Positions 1-6,262 of a stretch of DNA of 8,033 nt are shown piece after piece. Location: contig JABSSB010000035.1 in the NCBI GenBank assembly GCA_013214715.1, positions 12,329 to 20,361 of the forward strand, given 5' to 3'. Positions within the stretch are counted from its first letter, which is position 1. Each line of letters begins with the position of its first letter. Below the pieces are notes generated by a model. That model had not been told where the DNA came from, made no database searches, and saw only the letters and a list, made by a program, of their open reading frames with translations. The position numbers and the translations under genes are program-made. The stretch is from Paracoccaceae bacterium (GTDB lineage: Bacteria; Pseudomonadota; Alphaproteobacteria; Rhodobacterales; Rhodobacteraceae).

Positions 1-582
1 ATTCCCGTGGTGCATTCTTTTGGCCGCTTTGCCTCGGCCCCGGATGTGCATGTGGTCGGGATCGACAATGTGGAATGCGGACGAATCGCCGCACGGGCCC
101 TGCTGGACAGGGGCTATCGCCGCATCGCCTTCTTGGGTGGGCCGCAAAACGCGACCTCAACTATCGACCGTCGGGCCGGGTTTCGCGAAGTGCTTGCCGA
201 TCACCCGGATGTGGACCTGACCGAAAGCTTCGCCGCCGCCTATTCCTTTGACGCAGGGCGGGACGAGATGCAGCGCCTGCTGCAATCTGACCCGGCGGAG
301 GCGTATTTTTGCGGCGATGACGTCCTCAGCATCGGGGCGCTCTCGGCGGTGGATCTGCATGGGATGCGCGTGCCCGAGGATATCGGGCTGATCGGGCTGA
401 ACGACATGGAAATGGCACGCTGGGAGAACATCAATCTCACCACGATTCGCCAGCCGATCCGGCAGATCATCGACAGTTCCATTGAATTGGTTGTAGCCAT
501 GCTCGAAGATCCCGACCGCTATCCCGAAGCGCGGCTGTTTCCCTGTTCTCTGGTCGAACGCGGCACGCTGCGGTCCATGTGA
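1..582 (+). CDS. LacI-family transcriptional regulator, C-terminal ligand-binding domain (5' partial)
   Basis: The frame is open from the first base, so the gene starts before the window; about 193 residues are visible up to the TGA at 580-582. They form most of a periplasmic-binding-protein-like sensor domain of the LacI/GalR family. The motif VVGIDNVECGRIAARALLDRG and then RRIAFLGGP match the stretch after the first subdomain. YFCGDDVLSIGAL matches the conserved 'C-x-D-x-x-A-x-G' region, and GLIGLNDMEMARWENINLTTIRQP is the typical late motif ending in LTTIRQP. The N-terminal helix-turn-helix is outside the window and cannot be checked. It lies directly upstream of an inositol-type operon in the same direction, with a LacI-type palindrome between them. 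I infer a local repressor of the operon that responds to inositol or a pathway intermediate; the ligand is not shown by the sequence. The family call is secure, the role less so. Confidence 0.9.
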   Translation: MPVVHSFGRFASAPDVHVVGIDNVECGRIAARALLDRGYRRIAFLGGPQNATSTIDRRAGFREVLADHPDVDLTESFAAAYSFDAGRDEMQRLLQSDPAEAYFCGDDVLSIGALSAVDLHGMRVPEDIGLIGLNDMEMARWENINLTTIRQPIRQIIDSSIELVVAMLEDPDRYPEARLFPCSLVERGTLRSM

Positions 583-617
583 TCACCTGACCCAAGGGCA
601 GCTTTGCGCAAAAAACC

Positions 618-637
618 GATTGCAACCGGTTGCAATC
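618..637. promoter_or_regulatory. Perfect 20-bp palindrome, candidate operator for the upstream LacI-family regulator
   Basis: The core TTGCAACCGGTTGCAA (620-635) is extended by two complementary bases on each side, giving a 20-bp inverted repeat without a mismatch or spacer. The centre is CG (627/628). LacI/GalR proteins bind as dimers to even-length palindromes with a central CG, so this is the expected form of site. It lies 71 bases before the iolD start, in the only sizeable intergenic gap, just after a LacI-family gene. Binding here would cover the candidate -35 box and block transcription. That this particular regulator binds it is inferred. Confidence 0.75.
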
Positions 638-647
638 CGAGTATCGT
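620..647 (+). promoter_or_regulatory. Weak candidate sigma-70-type promoter for the iol operon
   Basis: A possible -35 box TTGCAA (620-625) is followed after 16 bases by a possible -10 box TATCGT (642-647). Each matches its consensus in four of six positions, so the call is weak and rests mostly on location. The -35 box lies inside the 20-bp palindrome, a layout that suits repression. No better pair was found in the 125-base gap between the regulator and iolD. Confidence 0.25.
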
Positions 648-692
648 CACGCACAAATCGCGGAAACAACGCGACCTCATCACATCTTCGGG

Positions 693-699
693 GGAGGAG
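693..699 (+). promoter_or_regulatory. Strong ribosome binding site fixing the iolD start
   Basis: GGAGGAG lies 8 bases before the ATG at 708. It decides in favour of that start over an in-frame TTG at 630, which sits inside the operator palindrome, has no comparable site before it, and would add 26 residues unlike the known IolD N-terminus. Confidence 0.8.
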
Positions 700-707
700 A
701 CCCGATC

Positions 708-2573
708 ATGAGCGATCAGACGATCCGCCTGACCACGGCTCAGGCCATTATTCGCTATTTGAACGCCCAGTTCATTGAGATCGACGGAGAACGTCAGCGC
801 CTTTGCGGCGGCGGCTTTGGCATCTTTGGCCACGGCAATGTCACCTGTCTGGGCGAGGCGCTCTATGATCACCGCGAGACGTTGCCGCTCTATCGTGGGC
901 AGAATGAACAAAGCATGGGGTTCGCGGCGGCGGCCTATGCCAAATACCACCTGCGGCGGCGGTTCATGTTCTGCACGGCCTCGGCCGGGCCGGGCACGGC
1001 GAATCTGCTGACCTCCGCCGCGCTGGCTCATGCCAACCGCCTGCCGATGTTGATGCTGTGCGGGGATACGTTCCTGACCCGTCTGCCAGATCCGGTCTTG
1101 CAGCAGATCGAACATTTCCAGTCGCCGGCTTTGGGGCTGAACGATGCGTTCCAATCGGTCTCGCGCTACTGGGATCGCATCACGCATCCTGCGCAGGTAA
1201 TCCAATCACTGCCAGCCGCGCTTTCCACGATGCTGGACCCGGCCGATTGCGGTCCGGCTTTCATCGCACTGCCACAGGATGTGCAGGGCTGGACCTATGA
1301 TTATCCGCTGGCGCTTTTCGCCGAGAAAACCCACCGCATCCGCCGCGTGAGCCCGGATGCCGATGAGGTCGCCGATGCCGTCGCTTTGTTGCGCAGCGCC
1401 GAACGCCCGGTCATCATCGCGGGCGGCGGGGTGCAATATTCCGGCGCGGTGGCCGAGTTGACGGCATTTGCCGAAACCCACCAGATCCCGGTGATCGAAA
1501 CCATCGCGGGCCGGGCAAATATGCTGAATGATCACGCGCTGAATATCGGCCCGGTCGGCGTGACCGGATCCGACAGCGCCAATACCGTGGCCGAGGCGGC
1601 GGATGTGATCCTATCTGTCGGCTCACGCCTGCAGGATTTCACAACCGGGTCCTGGACCGCCTTTGCCAAGGATGCGCGCATCATCTCGCTAAATGCCGCA
1701 CGCCATGATGCGGGCAAGCATCTGTCCCTGCCCGTGGTGGGCGATGCCAAGCTGGGCTTGCAGGCGCTGGGCGCGGGCCTGTCAGGGTATGCCGCGCCGC
1801 AAAGCTGGACCGCGCTGGCGCAGGCGGAACGCAAAACATGGGACGCCTATGTCGCCGACAATATCCGTCCCGGAAACCGCCCGAATTCCTATGCGCAAGC
1901 CATCGGTGTGGTGAACGCGCTATGCGATCCGCGCGACCGCGTGGTCGCGGCAGCGGGAGGCTTGCCCGCTGAGGTCACGGCCAACTGGCGCACGCTTGCC
2001 ATTGGCACTGTCGATGTCGAGTTTGGCTTTTCCTGCATGGGCTATGAAATCGCAGGCGGCTGGGGCGCGCGGATCGCACAGTCGGAACAGGAGCCTGACG
2101 CCGACACCATCGTTTTCTGCGGTGATGGCTCATACCTGTTGATGAATTCCGACATCTATTCTTCGGTCCTGACTCAGAAAAAGATGATCGTGCTGGTGCT
2201 CGACAATGGCGGCTTTGCGGTGATCAACAAGCTGCAGAACAACACCGGCAATGAAAGCTTCAACAATCTGTTCGAAGATGCCCCCACCATCCCGCAGCCT
2301 TTTGGCGTGGATTTCGTGGCCCATGCCGCCGCGATGGGGGCCAATGCGACCTATGCTCAAAACGCGGATGAGTTGGGCGAGGCGTTCAAGGCCGCCAAAG
2401 CCTCGGAGAAGACATCGGTCATCGTGATGCATGTCGATGCCTATGAGGGCTGGACCGATCAGGGCCACGCCTGGTGGGAGGTCGGCACACCGCATATCAC
2501 CAGTCATGACAGCGTGCGCGAAAAGCATCTGGAAATCGAAGCCAGCCGCGCGAAACAGCGCCGGGGCGTTTGA
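708..2573 (+). CDS. iolD: 3D-(3,5/4)-trihydroxycyclohexane-1,2-dione acylhydrolase (IolD), ThDP-dependent
   Basis: Cytosolic thiamine-diphosphate enzyme of the acetolactate synthase superfamily. IolD hydrolyses the C-C bond of trihydroxycyclohexane-1,2-dione, opening the inositol ring to 5-deoxyglucuronate. With the start at 708 the protein has 621 residues, close to the usual IolD length. The N-terminal pyrimidine-binding domain contains FGIFGHGNV (38-45) and the cofactor-activating glutamate E67 in GQNEQSMG; the IFGHGNV block is typical of IolD rather than acetolactate synthase. The central domain spans about 215-360 (PVIIAGGGVQYSG at 234-246). The C-terminal ThDP/Mg domain has GDGS at 472-475 and N500 in LDNGGF, the expected GDG...N motif. 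It is the first gene of the operon, preceded by an operator and a strong ribosome binding site. Its stop TGA overlaps the next start by one base (TGATG), implying coupled translation. No key residue is missing. Confidence 0.95.
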   Translation: MSDQTIRLTTAQAIIRYLNAQFIEIDGERQRLCGGGFGIFGHGNVTCLGEALYDHRETLPLYRGQNEQSMGFAAAAYAKYHLRRRFMFCTASAGPGTANLLTSAALAHANRLPMLMLCGDTFLTRLPDPVLQQIEHFQSPALGLNDAFQSVSRYWDRITHPAQVIQSLPAALSTMLDPADCGPAFIALPQDVQGWTYDYPLALFAEKTHRIRRVSPDADEVADAVALLRSAERPVIIAGGGVQYSGAVAELTAFAETHQIPVIETIAGRANMLNDHALNIGPVGVTGSDSANTVAEAADVILSVGSRLQDFTTGSWTAFAKDARIISLNAARHDAGKHLSLPVVGDAKLGLQALGAGLSGYAAPQSWTALAQAERKTWDAYVADNIRPGNRPNSYAQAIGVVNALCDPRDRVVAAAGGLPAEVTANWRTLAIGTVDVEFGFSCMGYEIAGGWGARIAQSEQEPDADTIVFCGDGSYLLMNSDIYSSVLTQKKMIVLVLDNGGFAVINKLQNNTGNESFNNLFEDAPTIPQPFGVDFVAHAAAMGANATYAQNADELGEAFKAAKASEKTSVIVMHVDAYEGWTDQGHAWWEVGTPHITSHDSVREKHLEIEASRAKQRRGV

Positions 2574-3571
2574 TGCCGGGGCTGTCTGTTGAGCAGCTGC
2601 GTGCCGCCATTGCACAGAACCGTTTTGCCGTCTTTGGCCGCGCGGGCATGGATATGTTCGCCCACCCGCCCGGTGTCAAAAGCGAAAAGGCACAGGAATT
2701 CCGCTCTGGCCTTGGCGGGTCGGCGGCCAATATCGCCGCGGGCCTGTGCAAGTTCGGCGCGCAGGCGTCGCTGATCACATCGGTCTCGGATGATGCGGTG
2801 GGGCGGTTCTGCCTGAACCAGCTGAAGCATTATGGCGTGGATGCCACCCATGTCCGCGCGGTCGGTGGGGAATATCGCAACTCGCTGGCCGTCTATGAAA
2901 GCGTGCTGGAAGATTTCCAGAACGTCATTTACCGCAATGGCGCGGCGGATTTTCAGGTCACCGAAGAAGATGTGGATGCCGTCGATCTGACGGGCTTTGG
3001 CACGCTGGTCACAGCCGGCACCGTCTTTGCCGCCGAACCCTCGCGCGGCGCGCATTTCCACGCCTTCGACAAGGCCGCCGCCATTGGCCTGCCGGTGATC
3101 TTCGACATTGATTACCGTCCCTATTCCTGGCCCTCGCCCGAGGTGGCCGCCGATGTCTTGTCACGTGCAGGCGCGGCCAGCGACATGATTGTCGGCAATG
3201 ATGAAGAGTTCGGCTTCATGGCTGGCGGCATGGACAAGGGCCTCGCCAAGGCGCGGACGCTGTCGGAAACCGGCGTGGCCATCGTCATCTACAAAATGGG
3301 CGAAGGCGGCGCCGTGACCTTTGCGGGCGGAGAGGAGATCCGCACCGGCATCTACCCGGTCACCGCTGTCAAACCCAATGGCGCGGGCGACAGTTTCATG
3401 GCCGGTCTGCTGGCCGGCATCGCCGACGGCCTGCCGCTGCGCGACGCGATCCTGCACGGATCGGCTTGTGCGGCCATTGTCGTCTCGCAACCCGGCTGCG
3501 CGCCTGCCATGCCCAATCACACCCAGCTGGCCGATTTCCTGGCCCGCCATTCCGGCCCGACGGAGGTCTGA
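2573..3571 (+). CDS. iolC: 5-dehydro-2-deoxygluconokinase (IolC), PfkB-family sugar kinase
   Basis: PfkB/ribokinase-family kinase of 332 residues. IolC phosphorylates 2-deoxy-5-keto-D-gluconate with ATP to the 6-phosphate used by the aldolase. GLGGSAANIAAGL (47-58) is the first PfkB signature, and FDIDYRPYSW (177-186) followed by DMIVGNDEEF (204-213) closely resembles known IolC proteins. KPNGAGDSFMAG (267-278) is the second signature, with D273 as catalytic base and the GAGD anion hole; it has N where many kinases have T (DTGAGD), a common variation. I chose the ATG at 2573, which overlaps the iolD stop; a TTG one codon earlier is less likely. The ribosome binding site is poor, so expression probably relies on coupling to iolD. 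Unlike many rhizobial IolC proteins, it carries no C-terminal DUF2090 extension. A different PfkB substrate is possible, but the neighbours make IolC very likely. Confidence 0.92.
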   Translation: MPGLSVEQLRAAIAQNRFAVFGRAGMDMFAHPPGVKSEKAQEFRSGLGGSAANIAAGLCKFGAQASLITSVSDDAVGRFCLNQLKHYGVDATHVRAVGGEYRNSLAVYESVLEDFQNVIYRNGAADFQVTEEDVDAVDLTGFGTLVTAGTVFAAEPSRGAHFHAFDKAAAIGLPVIFDIDYRPYSWPSPEVAADVLSRAGAASDMIVGNDEEFGFMAGGMDKGLAKARTLSETGVAIVIYKMGEGGAVTFAGGEEIRTGIYPVTAVKPNGAGDSFMAGLLAGIADGLPLRDAILHGSACAAIVVSQPGCAPAMPNHTQLADFLARHSGPTEV

Positions 3572-3574
3572 TCC

Positions 3575-4417
3575 ATGCATATCGCCCCTTACGACAACCA
3601 CAACGAACCCATCGTGGGAGCCGATCATGATCTGGTGCCGTTGACCTATTTCAACATCGTCAAACTGACCAAGGGCCAAAGCTTCGGCTATGCCGTGCCG
3701 GGCTATGAAACCTGTATCGTGCCCGCCACGGGCCTGATCGATGTCACCACCGGCGGTTTCACCGCGACCGGACTGGGCGGGCGCGGCGTCGATGTCTGGG
3801 ATGGTGAGCCAGAGGGCGTCTATGTCCCTGTCGGGCAAGAGGCGCGGTTCACCTGCCTGTCCGACAATGCGGAAGTGTTCATCGCAGGCGCGAAATACGA
3901 CACGGTTCTGGAACCTTTCGCCGTCCGCGCGGATGAGCTTGATCTGGTGCAATACGGCTCGGACGACACGAAAACCCATCGCAAGATCAAACATATCCTT
4001 GGCCAGAAACAGCATGACCGGGTCGGGCGGCTTTTGGTGTCGGAACTCTTCACCGTGGGCGCGGGTGGCTGGTCGGGCTTTCCCAGCCACAAGCATGACA
4101 CCGACCGTCTGCCGGACGAGACCCGGCATGACGAGACCTATAATTTCCGCTTTCGGCCCAACCATGGCTCGGGCCTGCAAATGTTGCAGCGCGAAGACGG
4201 CAAACCGGGCGATGCCTATCACATTGTCGACGGCTCCACGATCTGCATCGACAAGGGCTATCACCCCTGCGCAGTGCTGCCGGGATATGAGATGTATTAC
4301 TTCACCATCCTTGGCGGGTTGAGTCAGCGCAGCCTCAAGCAGTATTTCCAGCCCTCCCATGCCGATCAACTGCACACGATCCCGGGCATCATGGATATGG
4401 TGGCCAAGTTCAAATGA
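3575..4417 (+). CDS. iolB: 5-deoxy-glucuronate isomerase (IolB), KduI/IolB cupin family
   Basis: Bicupin isomerase of 280 residues, near the usual IolB length of about 270. IolB converts 5-deoxyglucuronate, the IolD product, to 2-deoxy-5-keto-gluconate, the IolC substrate. The second cupin carries the likely metal site: H172 and H174 in FPSHKHD, E187 in HDETYNF, and H230 in KGYHPCAVLPGYEMYYF. GYHP followed by GYxMYY is typical of IolB. The block ETYNFRF differs from the tyrosine-rich E-x-YYY form in well-known IolB proteins, so this is a somewhat divergent member. GGAGG at 3562-3566, 8 bases before the ATG, supports the start. The gap to iolC is 3 bases and the stop overlaps the next gene by 4 bases (ATGA). 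KduI-type activity (5-keto-4-deoxyuronate) is a weaker alternative that the iolD-iolC context argues against. Confidence 0.9.
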   Translation: MHIAPYDNHNEPIVGADHDLVPLTYFNIVKLTKGQSFGYAVPGYETCIVPATGLIDVTTGGFTATGLGGRGVDVWDGEPEGVYVPVGQEARFTCLSDNAEVFIAGAKYDTVLEPFAVRADELDLVQYGSDDTKTHRKIKHILGQKQHDRVGRLLVSELFTVGAGGWSGFPSHKHDTDRLPDETRHDETYNFRFRPNHGSGLQMLQREDGKPGDAYHIVDGSTICIDKGYHPCAVLPGYEMYYFTILGGLSQRSLKQYFQPSHADQLHTIPGIMDMVAKFK

Positions 4418-5247
4418 CACTGGCGACTCTGTCCGAAGTTCTGCGCCCCGCATTGGCGGATGGTCGTGCCGTGGCCGGGCTGGTCTGTCTCGGCTGGGAG
4501 GATATGCGCGCCTATGCCCACGCCGCCGAGGCCGAGGGCCTGCCCGTGATCCTTCAAGCCGGGCCATCTTGCCGGGCGCATACCCCGCTGCCCGTGCTGG
4601 GCGCGATGTTCCGCAATCTGGCCGACAGCGTCAGCGTGCCGGTCGTGGCGCATCTTGATCACGGCTATACGTTTGAAGACTGCCGCGAAGCGATCGAGAG
4701 CGGCTTTAGCTCGGTCATGTTCGACGGCTCGCGCAAGCCTTTGGCCGACAACATCGCCGAGACCCGCGCCATTGCCGAGATGGCCCATGCCGCAGGCGTG
4801 TCTTGCGAGGGTGAGATCGGCTTTGTCGGCTATTCCGATGGCGAAGCGTCGGATGGGACCGACCCCGATGAGGCCGCACAATTCGCGGTGGAAACCGGCG
4901 TGGATGCGATGGCGATTTCCGTAGGCAATGTGCATCTGCAACAAAACCGCGAGGGCGGGCTGGATGAAGACCGCATCCGCGCCATCGAGGCCGTGACCGA
5001 GCTGCCATTGGTGATCCATGGCGGCTCTGGCGTTCCGCTGGCGCAGCGGGCGCATTTGGCGCGGCATTCGCGCATCTGCAAATTCAATATCGGGACGGAA
5101 TTGCGGATGGAATTTGGCCGGACATTGCGGGCCGAATTGAAGCGCGATGCGGATGTCTTTGACCGGGTCAAAATCCTTGGCGCATTGGAAGACCCGTTGG
5201 AACAGGCCGCCCGCCACGTGCTGCGCGGGTTTGTGCCACAAGCATGA
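4414..5247 (+). CDS. Class II (zinc) aldolase, probable 6-phospho-5-dehydro-2-deoxy-gluconate aldolase (IolJ-like)
   Basis: Metal-dependent aldolase of 277 residues in the fructose-bisphosphate/tagatose-bisphosphate aldolase family. In this operon it would split 2-deoxy-5-keto-gluconate 6-phosphate into DHAP and malonate semialdehyde. The active-site order is intact: PVVAHLDHG (76-84) with catalytic D82 and zinc ligand H83, SVMFDGS (100-106), E134 in SCEGEIGFVG, zinc ligand H174 in GNVHLQ, and zinc ligand H202 in VIHGGSG (200-206). The DHAP-binding NIGTEL follows at 225-230. Two features are unusual. The residue after H174 is leucine, where related aldolases usually have glycine in a phosphate-contacting loop. 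The N-terminal stretch is AGLVCLGWEDMRAY rather than the usual 'FNVxNLE' type. It overlaps iolB by 4 bases (ATGA). The family is certain; the exact substrate is inferred from neighbours. Confidence 0.85.
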   Translation: MTLATLSEVLRPALADGRAVAGLVCLGWEDMRAYAHAAEAEGLPVILQAGPSCRAHTPLPVLGAMFRNLADSVSVPVVAHLDHGYTFEDCREAIESGFSSVMFDGSRKPLADNIAETRAIAEMAHAAGVSCEGEIGFVGYSDGEASDGTDPDEAAQFAVETGVDAMAISVGNVHLQQNREGGLDEDRIRAIEAVTELPLVIHGGSGVPLAQRAHLARHSRICKFNIGTELRMEFGRTLRAELKRDADVFDRVKILGALEDPLEQAARHVLRGFVPQA

Positions 5248-5257
5248 GGGCAGGGAT

Positions 5258-6250
5258 ATGACAGTCAGAATGGCCATTCTGGGCGCTGGGCGGATCGGGC
5301 AGGTTCACGCCAGGGCGCTGGCCCAAATCCCCGAAGCCGAGCTGGCCGCGATCCATGATCCCGTTCTGGATGGCGCGTTGAAAGTGGCCGAACACACCCC
5401 CACCGCGATTCTGGAGATCGACGAAATCCTCGCCGATGACAGCATCACGGCTGTCGCGATTTGCACACCCACCAGTTTTCACGCGGATCAGATCGAAGCC
5501 TGCGCCAAGGCGGGAAAGGCGATTTTCTGTGAAAAACCCATCGCGCTGGAACGGGACCGCGTGCAACAGGCGCTCGCCGTGGTTGAGCAGACCAAAACCT
5601 CCCTGATGCTGGGCTTCAACCGCCGCTTTGATCTGAATTTCCAGGCGCTGAAACAGGCCGCCGAGGATGGGTCTATCGGTGCGGTCGAGCAACTCACCAT
5701 CATCAGCCGCGATCCCGGATTGCCCCCGGCGGAGTACATCAAATCCTCTGGTGGCATCTTCCGGGACATGACCATCCATGATTTCGACATGGCGCGGTTT
5801 CTGCTGGGGGAAGAGATGACATCGGTCTACGCCACAGCAGGCGCGCTGGTCGATCCAGCGGTTCGCGATCTGGGCGATTACGACACTGCCAGCATCGTCA
5901 TGACCAGCGAGAGCGGCAAACAGATCACCATCCTGAATTCGCGCCGCGCCAGCTATGGCTATGATCAGCGGATTGAATTGCATGGTTCCAAAGGCATGAT
6001 CGCCGCCGAAAACCACCGCCCCATCGCGGTCGAACTGGCGACGGAGGATGGCTTCACCCGCCCGCCTTTGCATGATTTCTTCATGACCCGCTACACCGCC
6101 GCCTATCAGGCCGAGCTTGCGGCTTTTGCCAAGGCCTTGACCGATGGCACCCCGATGCAGCCCAATGGCACTGACGGGCTGCGCGCGCTGGATCTGGCTT
6201 TGGCGGCGGAGGCCTCGGTGATATCAGGGCGGGCCGAACCCGTCGGGTAA
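5258..6250 (+). CDS. iolG: Gfo/Idh/MocA-family dehydrogenase, probable inositol 2-dehydrogenase (IolG-like)
   Basis: NAD(P)-dependent oxidoreductase of 330 residues, the normal length for inositol dehydrogenases. IolG oxidises myo-inositol to scyllo-inosose, the pathway's first step. The N-terminal Rossmann fold has GAGRIG (9-14), and an acidic residue at the end of the second strand (D34 in AAIHDP) suggests NAD rather than NADP. CEKP (91-94) supplies the family's catalytic lysine K93. FRDMTIHDFDMARF (168-181) has D170 and H174 in the spacing of the Bacillus enzyme's catalytic Asp/His pair, with D177 following. The ATG at 5258 sits 10 bases after the aldolase stop, behind GAGGG/CAGGGA purine-rich sequence; longer upstream extensions would run into the aldolase gene. 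Family members vary in substrate, so scyllo-inositol, chiro-inositol or an aldose are alternatives. Context favours an inositol. Confidence 0.85.
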   Translation: MTVRMAILGAGRIGQVHARALAQIPEAELAAIHDPVLDGALKVAEHTPTAILEIDEILADDSITAVAICTPTSFHADQIEACAKAGKAIFCEKPIALERDRVQQALAVVEQTKTSLMLGFNRRFDLNFQALKQAAEDGSIGAVEQLTIISRDPGLPPAEYIKSSGGIFRDMTIHDFDMARFLLGEEMTSVYATAGALVDPAVRDLGDYDTASIVMTSESGKQITILNSRRASYGYDQRIELHGSKGMIAAENHRPIAVELATEDGFTRPPLHDFFMTRYTAAYQAELAAFAKALTDGTPMQPNGTDGLRALDLALAAEASVISGRAEPVG

Positions 6251-6262
6251 AGAGGGGACGAT

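Noticed and set aside
587..601. Short inverted repeat after the regulator gene (CTG-A-CCC / GGG-CAG), considered as a terminator.
   Set aside because: The loop would be only two bases, the stem has a bulge, and no T-run follows.
630..707. In-frame TTG start at 630 that would lengthen IolD by 26 residues.
   Set aside because: It lies inside the operator palindrome, lacks a ribosome binding site, and the added residues do not look like IolD. The ATG at 708 has a strong site at good spacing.
708..2573. Acetolactate synthase or another general ThDP enzyme.
   Set aside because: The FGIFGHGNV block and the iolC, iolB and iolG neighbours point clearly to IolD.
3161..4567. Long open frame on the minus strand spanning the end of iolC, iolB and the start of the aldolase gene.
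   Set aside because: It crosses three well-supported genes on the other strand, has no recognisable domain, and shows the same shadow composition.
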